Part shown: in pieces, positions 51,047 through 60,087 of the stretch | Numbering within the stretch: the stretch's first letter is position 1 | Layout: every line of letters starts with the position of its first letter | Source: Flavobacterium sp. YO12 | Lineage (GTDB): Bacteria; Bacteroidota; Bacteroidia; Flavobacteriales; Flavobacteriaceae | Direction: 5' to 3' | DNA: 64,000 nt | NCBI RefSeq assembly: GCF_004119495.1 | Contig: NZ_NRQU01000015.1 | Span: 18,030 to 82,029 of the forward strand | Position numbers and translations under genes: made by a program | Notes under the pieces: generated by a model | Told to the model about the DNA's origin: nothing | The model's input: only the letters and a program-made list of their open reading frames with translations | Database searches by the model: none

Positions 51047-52567
51047 TTAAAGATCATTAAACGTGATTTTAAAACTCGTTCCTACCCCTACTTCACTTTC
51101 TACAGAAACCGTTCCTTTCATAGCCTCTATTTGGTTTCTGGTAATATATAAACCTATTCCGCGCGCCTCTTCATGTTTATGAAATGTTTTATACATTCCA
51201 AACAACAAATCGCCGTACACCTTCAAATCAATTCCTAAACCATTATCTGTAATCTTCAATGATTTATGCCCATCTGTTTCCAAACCATAATCAAAAATAA
51301 TAACTGGATCTCTGTCAGGATGCGCATACTTTATGGCATTAGTTGTAAAATTCAACAAAACACTTTCTAAATAAGCAGGATTAAAATTTATTATCAAGTA
51401 CTCCGGCACATTATTTATAATTGTGACCTTTTTCTGTTTGCTGTGACCTTTTATTGTCGAAATGGTTTTCTCTATATACTCAAAAAGCTTTAACGGCCCA
51501 ACTGTTATATTAATATTGCTTTGCGTTTTTACGATCTGACTCAAATTTGAAATCGTTTCATTTAAATCATTAGAAACCGTACGCAAATGTTCGAGCATTT
51601 CGGTAACCGTTTCTTTATCTCCATCAGCATCAATAAAATCCAAAATTGACTTAATATTCCCTGCCTGAGTATTTAAATTATGCGATACAATATGCGAAAA
51701 ATTCAGCAGTCGGCTATTTTGATCGCTGTACAATTTCATTGTTTTCAAAAGCTCAAGCTCCTTTTCTTTCTGCAATGAAATATCAGTATGTGTTCCTATA
51801 ACACGCAATGGCTTTCCATTTTCATCACGCTTGATAACTTTACCACGATCTAAAATCCATTTATAATTACCGCTGGAAGTCATTACGCGATGATAGTTTT
51901 CGTAATAAGGTATTTTGTTTTCAAAATGCTCCTTGATGTCCGAATAATATTTTGGAAGATCATCAGGATGTACAATTTTATCCCAACGCTCCGGATCGTC
52001 AAAAATATCAGTTGATTCTAATTCTAAAATTTTTAATGATAATGACGAATAAAAAACATTATTAGTCACCATATCCCAATCCCAAATTCCAACCGTAGAA
52101 GCATCTAGAGCAAACTGAAAACGCTCTTCAGAAATACGAAGTTTTTCTTCTTTATCTTTAAGTTCAGTTATATCTGAAACATGTCCAAAAAAGCTTACTT
52201 TATCACCATCAGACAATTCAGTTTTAGCTGAAACTCTAAACCATCGAAGTCCTTTTTTAGGCAAAACTGCTCTAAACTCAATCTCCCAAGGCTTAATTTC
52301 TTTTCGCGCCTTAACCAAACTTTGAAAAAACATATCACGATCTTGCGGCAAGATTCTTTCGTAGATAATCAGTTTTATATCATCTGTAAATTTATCTATC
52401 GCAAGTTCAAAAATTTCATCAACAGATCTGCTTACAAGAGGAAATGAATACTGATTATCTGCATCTATCACAAACTGAAAAATCAAGTCTGGCACTTCTG
52501 CAAGCAGCTTTTTGTAAAAATTATTAACTTCTAAGCAATCTTCACTATTAAAAAAATCAAAAACCAT
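51047..52567 (-). CDS. PAS-domain sensor histidine kinase, soluble
   Basis: 506 residues with no clear membrane span. Two PAS domains are readable: residues about 15-135 (ending WFRVSAKTELSDGDKVSFFGHVSDITELK) and 140-265 (FQFALDASTVGIWDWDM to RVIGTHTDIS). The phosphoacceptor His is in HIVSHNLNTQAGNIKSIL near residue 290, an atypical H-box (SHNLNTQ instead of SHELRTP) seen in the group of PAS kinases linked to response regulators. The ATPase domain has FTTNAIKYAHPDR, LKITDNGLGID and ARGIGLYITRNQIEAMKG. No response regulator is adjacent, so this is an orphan kinase. Confidence 0.88.
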   Translation of the reverse strand: MVFDFFNSEDCLEVNNFYKKLLAEVPDLIFQFVIDADNQYSFPLVSRSVDEIFELAIDKFTDDIKLIIYERILPQDRDMFFQSLVKARKEIKPWEIEFRAVLPKKGLRWFRVSAKTELSDGDKVSFFGHVSDITELKDKEEKLRISEERFQFALDASTVGIWDWDMVTNNVFYSSLSLKILELESTDIFDDPERWDKIVHPDDLPKYYSDIKEHFENKIPYYENYHRVMTSSGNYKWILDRGKVIKRDENGKPLRVIGTHTDISLQKEKELELLKTMKLYSDQNSRLLNFSHIVSHNLNTQAGNIKSILDFIDADGDKETVTEMLEHLRTVSNDLNETISNLSQIVKTQSNINITVGPLKLFEYIEKTISTIKGHSKQKKVTIINNVPEYLIINFNPAYLESVLLNFTTNAIKYAHPDRDPVIIFDYGLETDGHKSLKITDNGLGIDLKVYGDLLFGMYKTFHKHEEARGIGLYITRNQIEAMKGTVSVESEVGVGTSFKITFNDL

Positions 52568-52711
52568 ACGCCGTCATTTTAAGTAAACAATTACTTTATC
52601 AAAATCAAATTCAAAAGTCTTATTATTGCTTTTTATACTTTCTTTTTAACATTAAATCAAACACAATATATTAATTTTTGCTTAAAAACACAGGTTTCGC
52701 GTAAAAAAAAA

Positions 52712-53608
52712 TTATTTTCTCGGATGGAATGAATGCATCACTTCTTTCAAGAAACTTCGATCGAGATGTACATAAATTTCAGTTGTGGTAATAGATTCAT
52801 GTCCCAGCATTAATTGAATCGATCTTAAATCGGCGCCGTTTTCTAATAAATGTGTCGCAAAAGAATGACGTAATGTATGCGGACTAATTGTTTTACTTAA
52901 TTTAATTTTAACTGCTAGATCTTTTATTATTGTAAAAATCATAGCACGAGTAAGCTGATTACCTCGGCGATTTAAAAACAAAGTATCTTCAAAACCTTTT
53001 TTAATATTTAAATGTACGCGAATTTCATTTTGATAAATCTCTATATATTTTCGAGTTACCTTTCCTATCGGAACAAAACGTTCTTTATTTCCTTTCCCTG
53101 TAATCTTTACAAAACCTTCATCAAAAAACAAATCAGATATTTTGAGCGAAACCAACTCCGAAACCCGAAGTCCGCAGCCGTACAAAGTTTCCAGCATAGC
53201 CCGATTTCGTTCCCCTTCGTTACTGCTCAAATCTATTGCAGCAATTAAAGCATCAATTTCTTCCACAGACAATGTATCAGGTAATTTTCTGCCGGTTTTA
53301 GGACTCTCAATTAACTCTAAAGGACTATCGTTTCTATAATCTTCAAAAACCAAATAATTAAAAAAGCTTTTCAAACCAGAAATAATTCTAGATTGAGATC
53401 TAGGGTTTACTTCCTTAGATACTGAGTAAATAAACTGTTGAATTGTTTCATCAGTAATTTTTAAAGGCGAAACGTCAATTTGATTAGTTTCTAAAAAAAG
53501 ACACAAACGTTCTATATCAAAACTATAATTCTCGATTGTATTTTTAGACAATCCCCTTTCTATACGCAAATACGATTGGTAGTCTTTTATGTAATTATTC
53601 CATTTCAT
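52712..53608 (-). CDS. xerD: site-specific tyrosine recombinase XerD-like
   Basis: 298 residues, normal for Xer proteins. The N-terminal SAM-like core-binding domain has YLRIERGLSKNTIENYSFD. The catalytic residues are visible: Arg in YGCGLRVSELVSL, the Lys region in TGKGNKERFVPIG, HTLRHSFATHLL (His-Leu-Arg), the LGHESITTTEIYVHLD segment with His and the nucleophile Tyr. It resolves chromosome dimers at dif with XerC. Its neighbours are housekeeping and barrel genes and no integrase-type att sites or cargo are seen, so XerD is preferred over a phage integrase. Confidence 0.9.
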   Translation of the reverse strand: MKWNNYIKDYQSYLRIERGLSKNTIENYSFDIERLCLFLETNQIDVSPLKITDETIQQFIYSVSKEVNPRSQSRIISGLKSFFNYLVFEDYRNDSPLELIESPKTGRKLPDTLSVEEIDALIAAIDLSSNEGERNRAMLETLYGCGLRVSELVSLKISDLFFDEGFVKITGKGNKERFVPIGKVTRKYIEIYQNEIRVHLNIKKGFEDTLFLNRRGNQLTRAMIFTIIKDLAVKIKLSKTISPHTLRHSFATHLLENGADLRSIQLMLGHESITTTEIYVHLDRSFLKEVMHSFHPRK

Positions 53609-53636
53609 ACTTTACAAAGTAAAACATTTTTGAGCA

Positions 53637-53672
53637 CAAAAAAACCTTCCTGAAATTTAGGAAGGTTTTATA
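53637..53672. terminator. rho-independent terminator
   Basis: AAAACCTTCCT and AGGAAGGTTTT with flanking A and T runs. It lies between xerD and the barrel gene on the same strand, so it ends the barrel transcript. Confidence 0.85.
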
Positions 53673-53774
53673 CAAAATACCGTTTTAAGATATTAGAATT
53701 TATAAGCTAGAGACAATGCTAGATTACTATTTTTTGCACTATCATAATAGTCCTCTGTATTATCAATATCTTCA

Positions 53775-54275
53775 TCAGAAAGAGGAGACAAACCAAATCG
53801 TATAACGAATACCTACTGACAAATTATCAGTAAAATTATATCCAGCTCCTAAATTAAAACCAAAATCTGTAGATCTTGTAAAATCTTTAATATCATTACC
53901 ATTAGCTTTTGCAGACAATAAAATACCTAGTTGAGGACCAGCTTCAACACTAAATTTATTCTCTACAAAATAGTATTTAGCCAATACAGGAATATTTAAA
54001 TAATTCAGTTTAAGATCTGCATCAGTTCCCAAAGGGCCATCAACTTTAGTACCTTGTGCAGAATATAAAAGTTCTGGTTGAATGAAAAATTTCTCAACAA
54101 CATGAATTTCTGCAAGACCACCAACGTGAAAACCTATTAAGGATTTAGTATCATCAACATCTCCTCCAACTACAGTTGAAATGTTAAGACCTCCTTTAAC
54201 TCCGAATCTTGTTTTTTGCGCATTCGCAAATCCAAATACCATTACTGCTATAGCAGCTAAAATAATTCTTTTCAT
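53775..54275 (-). CDS. porin-family barrel protein, frameshifted near its C-terminus
   Basis: 166 residues as read. A signal peptide (cleavage about FGFANAQ) is followed by RFGVKGGLNISTVVGGDVDDTKSLIGFHVGG and FFIQPELLYSAQGTKV, the PorT-like/OMP_b-brl_2 pattern also seen in the gene at 55314. The frame ends abruptly at IRYTIWFVSSF. In the +1 frame the DNA continues RFGLSPLSDEDIDNTEDYYDSA to NLALSLAYKF with a stop at 53693-53695, a proper terminal strand ending in Phe. The intact gene would therefore span 53693-54275 with one extra base near 53799-53806. It is probably a pseudogene or a sequence error. Confidence 0.75.
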   Translation of the reverse strand: MKRIILAAIAVMVFGFANAQKTRFGVKGGLNISTVVGGDVDDTKSLIGFHVGGLAEIHVVEKFFIQPELLYSAQGTKVDGPLGTDADLKLNYLNIPVLAKYYFVENKFSVEAGPQLGILLSAKANGNDIKDFTRSTDFGFNLGAGYNFTDNLSVGIRYTIWFVSSF

Positions 54276-54420
54276 TACAATTTGTTTTTACGTTATATAG
54301 TTCAAATATAAAAATATTCTTCATAATTCTACGCTAGGAATTTAACAAATAAAATAGTAATAAGAGATTAACCACCTAATTTAAAAGCATTTGATTTTAC
54401 AACACAACTCTATATGCGCA

Positions 54421-54455
54421 CAAAAAAAGCCCTCCTCAAAAGAGGAAGGCCTTTC
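54421..54455 (-). terminator. rho-independent terminator
   Basis: On the minus strand AAGGCCTTCCTC, TTTT, GAGGAGGGCTT, then seven T, with one bulge. It follows the barrel gene at 54477-55031. Confidence 0.75.
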
Positions 54456-54476
54456 AAAACTAACTAAATATTTTAT

Positions 54477-55031
54477 TTAGAATTTATAGATTACTCCAAA
54501 TCTAACATCTCTTAAGTCAGTACCAAAACCAAAATTGTTGCTTTTGTCAGCACCATGACCACCATTGTTGTTTACGCTGTATTCTAAACCTGCCCAGCTT
54601 GCTTCAATAGCAAAATGATTAGACAAGAAATAACTTAAACCTAAACCTACATTTGCACCAACTTGATTTGTTTTGAAATCTCCAGCTTTACTGTTTGTAA
54701 AATCAAGACCTGCTTGACCAAAAACTGAGAACTGAGAAGCAGGAGTAAAATAATATCTACCAAAAGCTCCAGCTGTAAATGAATTCGTTTTGTCATCACC
54801 AACCTTATCAGAGCCAAAACCTAATTTTGCTCCAATAGCAATGTTTTCAGATACAAAGTAACCTACTTTTGGTTCAATCTCAAAACCGCTGGTTTTCACA
54901 TCACCAGTTTTTGTAGAACCTACAGTTAAAGCTCCAGAAATAAAAGCATCTCCTTTAGCAAATCCTCCAGTTTGTGCATTAGCAAATGCAAAACCTAATA
55001 CTGCAATAGCAGTAAAAATAACCTTTTTCAT
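54477..55031 (-). CDS. small outer membrane beta-barrel protein
   Basis: 184 residues with a signal peptide (cleavage about FAFANAQ, residue 20). The mature part is a compact eight-strand-type barrel: GDAFISGALTVGSTKTGD, FEIEPKVGYFVSENIAIGAKLGFG, FTAGAFGRYYFTPASQFSVFGQAGLDF, and a final DLRDVRFGVIYKF ending in Phe. It resembles Bacteroidota small barrels of the OmpX/OMP_b-brl type, but the family name is not certain. It lies between two porin-family barrel genes of different orientation. Confidence 0.83.
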   Translation of the reverse strand: MKKVIFTAIAVLGFAFANAQTGGFAKGDAFISGALTVGSTKTGDVKTSGFEIEPKVGYFVSENIAIGAKLGFGSDKVGDDKTNSFTAGAFGRYYFTPASQFSVFGQAGLDFTNSKAGDFKTNQVGANVGLGLSYFLSNHFAIEASWAGLEYSVNNNGGHGADKSNNFGFGTDLRDVRFGVIYKF

Positions 55032-55313
55032 AATTTATTTTTTTAATTATGGGATACGAAATTAAGATTATACTTACAGAAAAAGATCCTCAATAAGTCA
55101 TTTAAATATCAAAATAAGACAGAATTAGACTACAAATAAATAACTGACTTTCAAACAATTAGAAGAAAACACAAGGAAAAAAGCCGATTAAACACAAAAA
55201 AAAGTGTGAATTTTAATAATTTTATAAAGCCTGATATAAAGCAATAAATTGAAAATAATGTAGTTTTGACTTAATAAATAACATTTAAACACGAAACCCC
55301 TAAAAACATTTTT

Positions 55314-55874
55314 ATGAAAAAAATACTTTTAGCAGCTGTATTGTTCTTAGCAACATCAGCAACCATTCAAGCACAATTATTACAAATTGGAGTAAAAGCC
55401 GGAGTTAACTTTGCAAGCCAAACTGGAGATGCAAGCCTAAACGGAGTAGCGTTTGACAAAGAAGGTATTACAAGCTACCATGCTGGTCTTGTTGCTGAAG
55501 TTAAATTATTAGAAAAATTCTCTATTCAACCTGAACTTTTATACTCAACTCAAGGTGCAACATATAAAAATGCAGTTAAAGAATTTAAAAACGAACTTGG
55601 ATACCTAGCTATTCCAGTAATGGCAAAATTCTACTTAACTAAATCAGTTAGTTTAGAACTTGGACCTCAAGCTTCATTCTTATTAAGTAACAAAAAAGAG
55701 TTTGACGCAGAAGACCCAAAAACTTTTGATTTTGCCGTTAATGCTGGATTAGGTCTAAAAGTAACTAAAAGTATCTTTGTTCAAGCTCGTTACGGATTAG
55801 GACTAACAGAAGTTTCAACAAAAGCTGATGTAAAAAACTCAACAGTTCAACTTTCAGCTGGATTCATGTTCTAA
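55314..55874 (+). CDS. porin-family outer membrane beta-barrel protein
   Basis: 186 residues with a signal peptide (cleavage about ATIQAQ, residue 21). The mature protein has LQIGVKAGVNFASQTGDASL, YHAGLVAEVKLLEKFSIQPELLYSTQGATYKN, LGYLAIPVMAKFYLTKSVSLELGPQASFLLS and a last strand VQLSAGFMF ending in Phe. It is clearly related to the frameshifted gene at 53775-54275 (shared QPELLYS-QG and L-IPV-AK-Y motifs). The function is unknown. The 282 bases upstream have no gene and no convincing promoter that I can name. Confidence 0.87.
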   Translation: MKKILLAAVLFLATSATIQAQLLQIGVKAGVNFASQTGDASLNGVAFDKEGITSYHAGLVAEVKLLEKFSIQPELLYSTQGATYKNAVKEFKNELGYLAIPVMAKFYLTKSVSLELGPQASFLLSNKKEFDAEDPKTFDFAVNAGLGLKVTKSIFVQARYGLGLTEVSTKADVKNSTVQLSAGFMF

Positions 55875-55896
55875 AAAGAATATCACATAGTTTTAC

Positions 55897-55938
55897 AAAA
55901 ACCGTTCAATTAATTAGAACGGTTTTTTTATTTTTACA
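55897..55938 (+). terminator. rho-independent terminator
   Basis: AAAAACCGTTC, AATTAATTA, GAACGGTTTTT, then T-rich sequence. Confidence 0.85.
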
Positions 55939-56008
55939 CTTTAGTGAAATGTTTTCAGTTAAAATGTAAAGTGAACTCACATCACTTATAATTAAAATCA
56001 AATTCTTT

Positions 56009-56422
56009 ATGAAAATCTGCATTATCAACGGACCAAATTTAAATCTTTTAGGAAAGAGAGAACCTGAAGTTTACGGAAGCCAAACTTTTGAAGATTATTT
56101 TGAAACGTTGAAACAAAAATTTCCAAATGTTGAACTTTCTTATTACCAAAGCAATATCGAAGGGGAATTGATTGGTAAAATTCAAGAATGCGGTTTTACT
56201 TTTGATGGAATTATTTTAAATGCAGGAGCATACACTCACACTTCTATAGGTATAGGCGATGCAATGAAAGCGGTTACAACGCCAGTAATCGAAGTACATA
56301 TTTCAAACACGTATGCCCGCGAAAGTTTCAGACATCAGTCTTATTTGTCTGGAAATGCAAAAGGTGTAATTTTAGGTTTTGGTCTAAAAAGTTACGATCT
56401 CGCAATTCAATCTTTCTTGTAA
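56009..56422 (+). CDS. aroQ: 3-dehydroquinate dehydratase, type II
   Basis: 137 residues, a normal length. It dehydrates 3-dehydroquinate in the shikimate pathway. INGPNLNLLGKREPEVYG (residues 6-23) carries the catalytic Tyr22 and lid Arg; NAGAYTHTSIGIGDA holds the substrate-binding Asn and His; EVHISNTYARESFRHQS has the catalytic His (about residue 98). The enzyme is a cytosolic dodecamer in known cases. It stands alone among membrane-protein genes; no other aro gene is near. Confidence 0.96.
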   Translation: MKICIINGPNLNLLGKREPEVYGSQTFEDYFETLKQKFPNVELSYYQSNIEGELIGKIQECGFTFDGIILNAGAYTHTSIGIGDAMKAVTTPVIEVHISNTYARESFRHQSYLSGNAKGVILGFGLKSYDLAIQSFL

Positions 56423-56492
56423 GTCTTTTTTTAACAATTTTTTAATAAGCTCGTTTTTAACTTATTCTATTTTTGTGAGAGAAACCACTCTC

Positions 56493-58982
56493 ATGAAAAA
56501 CTTTACTGTACTCGCCTTTTTAATTTTTTCAATTTCCAATTTTGCCCAAATCAAAGGGACAATAACTGATCTAAAAGGAAATCCTTTGCCTTTTGTTTCT
56601 GTTTTTGAAGAGAATACTTATACCAGTACCACTTCAAATGAGCAGGGAAAATACCAGCTTAATGTAAAAGAAATTGGTAAAAATAAAATCACCTTTCAAT
56701 ATTTAGGTTTTAAAACCCAAAAACAAACCGTTGCTTCTGATTCTAAAAGCTTGACTTTAGATGTAAAAATGGAAGAAGAAAATTTTGAACTTAATGAGGT
56801 TGTAATTAATTCAAGAGACAACCCTGCAAATGCTATTATAAAAAGTGCTATTGCTAACAAAAAAAGTAATTCTGAAAAAACAGCTCGTTATACCGCTGAT
56901 TTTTATTCGAAAGGAATGTTTAAAATAAAAGATCTTCCAAAGAAAATAATGGGGATGAAAGTCGATATCGGCGACGAAATGGCTTCAAATTTAGACTCGA
57001 CCGGAACGGGGATTTTATATTTATCAGAAACTATATCTAAGATTTCTTTTGAGAAACCAGAAAAACTAAAAGAGAAAATCATTGCCTCTAAAATTTCTGG
57101 AAACAATAACGGATTCAGTTATAATACCGCGACTTTATCTACTTATGATTTCTATGATAACACATTAGAATTCAACATTAATCTTATCTCTCCTATCGCC
57201 GATAATGCATTCAATTACTACAAATACAAACTTGAAGGAACGTTTTTTGATGATAACAATCAGCAGATTAACAAAATAAAGGTAACACCAAAACGTGATA
57301 AAGAACCAGTTTTTGAAGGTTACATCTATATAGTTGATGATAGTTTTGCAATTTATGCTGTAGACTTAGACATAAAAGGATACAGAATGAAAAACGAATT
57401 TACTGAAGTAATGAATCTAAAACAGAGTTTCAGTTATAATGTCAAAAATAAAATTTGGTCAAAAAACGCGCAAACTCTTTCTTTTAATGCTGGTGCTTTT
57501 GGCGTAAAGTTCTCTGGAAAATTCAATTACGTGTATTCGAATTATGAATTTCCTGCTTCTTTTGAAAAGAAAACTTTTGGAAATGAAATTGTAGCTTTTG
57601 AAGCTGATGCAAATAAAAAAGATGATGCTTTTTGGAATCAAATACGTCCAATTCCTTTGACGATTGAAGAAAGTAATGATTACATTAAAAAAGACAGTTT
57701 ACAAACCATCAGAAAGTCTCAAAAATACACTGATTCAGTCGACGCTAAAAACAATAAGTTTAAAATATTTGATGTTTTAATGGGTTATGATTATAAAAAT
57801 ACTTTCAAGAAATACTCTTTTGAATATAAAGGCTTATTGAATTTAAGTTCTTTAAGTTTTAATACCGTTCAAGGTTTTAATCTCGATTCTGGATTTTCTT
57901 TTAAAAAATGGAATGAAGAAAAAGGAACTTCAACTTCTATAAGTACAACCTTTAACTATGGTTTTTCTGACAAACGTTTTCGTGTTACAGGTCAATTCAG
58001 TCATCGTTTTAACAACATAAACCATGCTGCAATCTGGGCTTCTGGAGGAACAAAAACGGCACAATTTAATAGTGCTGAACCTATCAGTAATTTTGTCAAT
58101 TCAATAAGCTCCTTGTTTTTCAAAGACAATTACATGAAATTGTACAACTTAGAATTTGCACAAATTAATTATGGTCAGGATATTGCAAACGGAATAAATT
58201 TAAACGCAAAGATTGGATACGAACAGCGAAAACCTCTTTTTAATACTACTGATTATTCTTTCTTTAAAAGAGATGATATTTACACGTCAAATAATCCACT
58301 GGCACCAAACGATTTTATAACTCCTGCATTTGATCAGCATCATTTATTTAAAACGGCTTTGACTGCACGGATTAATTTTGGAAACAAATACATTTCGAGA
58401 CCTGACGGACGATACAACATTAAAAATGAAAAATATCCAACTGTATTTTTAGCTTTTGAAAAAGCATTTGCAGCGAGCGAGAAAAAATATGAATTTGAAA
58501 GAATCGGCGCTTCTGTTCAATATGATCTTTCTTTAAACAACAAAGGAGTTTTAGGAATGAACTTTAGAGCAGGTAAATTTTTCAATGCCGAAAATATCTC
58601 TTTTATAGATTACAGACATTTTAACGGAAATCAAACGCATATTGGAACAAGCGACCGCTATTTGAATGTTTTTAATTTAATGCCCTATTACACTAACAGC
58701 ACAAATGACAGTTATTTTGAAATGCACTTAGAGCACAATGACATGGGCTTTGTAACCAATAAAATTCCGTTGATTAATTTATTAAAATCAACTATGAATC
58801 TAGGATTTCATACTCTGGCGATTCCTGATAGAAAACCTTACACTGAGTTTACCGTTGGTTTAGATAATTTAGGTTTCGGAAAATTCAAGATATTCAGAGT
58901 AGATTATGTACATTCTTGTCAAGGAAGAATTCAGCAAAACGGAGTTGTTTTCGGGCTGAAGATTTTGAATGTGTTGGATTAA
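56493..58982 (+). CDS. DUF5686 outer membrane protein with carboxypeptidase-like domain
   Basis: 829 residues from ATG 56493. The in-frame GTG at 56475 lies at the end of a TATTTTTG -7-type box (56468-56475) and is rejected. A signal peptide (cleavage about ISNFAQ) is followed by a CarboxypepD-regulatory-like domain (IKGTITDLKGNPLPFVSVFEENTYTSTTS to about residue 100). The DUF5686 body follows (NPANAIIKSAIANKKSN, YTADFYSKGMFKIKDLP) and the C-terminal 400 residues are barrel-like strands. It is probably an outer-membrane protein of unknown role. A TAAG-type repeat follows. Confidence 0.87.
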   Translation: MKNFTVLAFLIFSISNFAQIKGTITDLKGNPLPFVSVFEENTYTSTTSNEQGKYQLNVKEIGKNKITFQYLGFKTQKQTVASDSKSLTLDVKMEEENFELNEVVINSRDNPANAIIKSAIANKKSNSEKTARYTADFYSKGMFKIKDLPKKIMGMKVDIGDEMASNLDSTGTGILYLSETISKISFEKPEKLKEKIIASKISGNNNGFSYNTATLSTYDFYDNTLEFNINLISPIADNAFNYYKYKLEGTFFDDNNQQINKIKVTPKRDKEPVFEGYIYIVDDSFAIYAVDLDIKGYRMKNEFTEVMNLKQSFSYNVKNKIWSKNAQTLSFNAGAFGVKFSGKFNYVYSNYEFPASFEKKTFGNEIVAFEADANKKDDAFWNQIRPIPLTIEESNDYIKKDSLQTIRKSQKYTDSVDAKNNKFKIFDVLMGYDYKNTFKKYSFEYKGLLNLSSLSFNTVQGFNLDSGFSFKKWNEEKGTSTSISTTFNYGFSDKRFRVTGQFSHRFNNINHAAIWASGGTKTAQFNSAEPISNFVNSISSLFFKDNYMKLYNLEFAQINYGQDIANGINLNAKIGYEQRKPLFNTTDYSFFKRDDIYTSNNPLAPNDFITPAFDQHHLFKTALTARINFGNKYISRPDGRYNIKNEKYPTVFLAFEKAFAASEKKYEFERIGASVQYDLSLNNKGVLGMNFRAGKFFNAENISFIDYRHFNGNQTHIGTSDRYLNVFNLMPYYTNSTNDSYFEMHLEHNDMGFVTNKIPLINLLKSTMNLGFHTLAIPDRKPYTEFTVGLDNLGFGKFKIFRVDYVHSCQGRIQQNGVVFGLKILNVLD

Positions 58983-58989
58983 AAAAGTT

Positions 58990-59049
58990 GCTAAGATACT
59001 AAGGTTCTAAGATGCTAAGTTTTTTTCTCAGCACCTTAGAACCTTAGCT
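58990..59049. repeat. TAAG-type 8-nt periodic repeat, hairpin copy 2
   Basis: GCTAAGATACTAAGGTTCTA, then AGATGCTAAG (58990-59019), faces CTCAGCACCTTAGAACCTTA, then GCT (59027-59049). The arms pair over about 19 bases with two G-T type differences around a T-rich loop. It lies between convergent genes and may terminate both. Confidence 0.7.
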
Positions 59050-59065
59050 CCTTTTAATCTCAAAA

Positions 59066-59941
59066 TCAATGATAATCATCTGGTTCGATGTGAATCAAAA
59101 CATTTCCTAATTGAGGAATTTTTTCTTTTAAGGTATCTTGTAATTTATGGGATAAATCGTGACCTTCTTTAACTGATATTTTTGCTGATACTATGGCATG
59201 AAGATCGACGTGATATTTCATTCCCGCTTTACGAATAAAACATTTCTCGGTTCCCAAGATTCCAACAACGGTTAATGATTTTATTCTGATTTCTTCAACT
59301 AAATCATCATTTAGATTCTCATCCATGATTTCACCTAATGCTGGCCTAAAAATTTTATAACTGTTGTAAAGTATAAAAAATGCAGCAAAAAGTGCCGCCC
59401 AGTCATCTGCAGATTCGTAACCTTTTCCCATAAATAGCGCAATCGAAATCCCAATAAATGCTGCTACAGAAGTAATGGCGTCACTGCGATGATGCCAAGC
59501 ATCTGCCGCCAAAGAGGAACTATTTGTTTGTTTACTGCGTTTCATCACTAATCGAAACGAATATTCTTTCCAGATAATAATGGCTCCCAAAACATACAAA
59601 GTCCATGATTTAGGCAAGGCATGCGGCGTTTGAATATTGGCAATACTTTCGTAACCAATAATAGTTGCTGATGTAATTAAAAACCCAACAACCAAAAATG
59701 TAATTAAAGGTTCGGCACGACCATGACCGTATGGATGATTTTCATCTGCAGGTTTATTAGAATACTTAATTCCGAATAAAACCAGACAAGACGAAAATAT
59801 ATCCGTTGTCGATTCGATCGCATCTGCAATCAAGGCATATGAATTGCCAAAAAAACCTGCGAGACCTTTTATAAGGGCCAGGCAGGTATTTCCAACTATA
59901 CTAAAGATAGTAGCTTTTACAGCTTTTTGTTCATTTGTCAT
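59066..59941 (-). CDS. cation diffusion facilitator (CDF) metal transporter
   Basis: 291 residues with six hydrophobic segments and a cytoplasmic C-terminal domain, the CDF layout. The metal site in helix II is in ALIADAIESTTDIFSS (Asp, and Asp at +4), and in helix V in AWHHRSDAITSVAAF (His and Asp), giving the zinc-type HxxxD/DxxxD set. Between helices II and III is GIKYSNKPADENHPYGHGRAEP, a classic CDF signature. The C-terminal domain has KYHVDLHAIVSAKISVKEGHDLSHKLQD. It exports zinc, iron or cobalt; which one is not readable. Flanking genes give no hint. Confidence 0.92.
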   Translation of the reverse strand: MTNEQKAVKATIFSIVGNTCLALIKGLAGFFGNSYALIADAIESTTDIFSSCLVLFGIKYSNKPADENHPYGHGRAEPLITFLVVGFLITSATIIGYESIANIQTPHALPKSWTLYVLGAIIIWKEYSFRLVMKRSKQTNSSSLAADAWHHRSDAITSVAAFIGISIALFMGKGYESADDWAALFAAFFILYNSYKIFRPALGEIMDENLNDDLVEEIRIKSLTVVGILGTEKCFIRKAGMKYHVDLHAIVSAKISVKEGHDLSHKLQDTLKEKIPQLGNVLIHIEPDDYH

Positions 59942-59963
59942 TTAACGACATTTATTTTTTTCT

Positions 59964-60077
59964 GCCACGAATTACACAAATTACTCGAAGACTAACAGTG
60001 TGTCTTATTTCACTAATTAAAAAAACTAAATTCGTGTAATTAAATTCCAAAAATTAAAAATTTGTGAAATTTGTGGC
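59964..60077. repeat. large imperfect inverted repeat
   Basis: GCCACGAATTACACAAATTA (59964-59983) and AATTTGTGAAATTTGTGGC (60059-60077) are 19-base arms with two differences. Inner copies of AATTCGTGTAATTA at 60029-60042 add further pairing. It lies between two minus-strand genes. Confidence 0.6.
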
Positions 60078-60087
60078 TAACTTTTAT

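Noticed and set aside
52712..53608. Phage or island integrase
   Set aside because: Length, motifs and housekeeping context fit XerD; no att repeats or cargo genes nearby.
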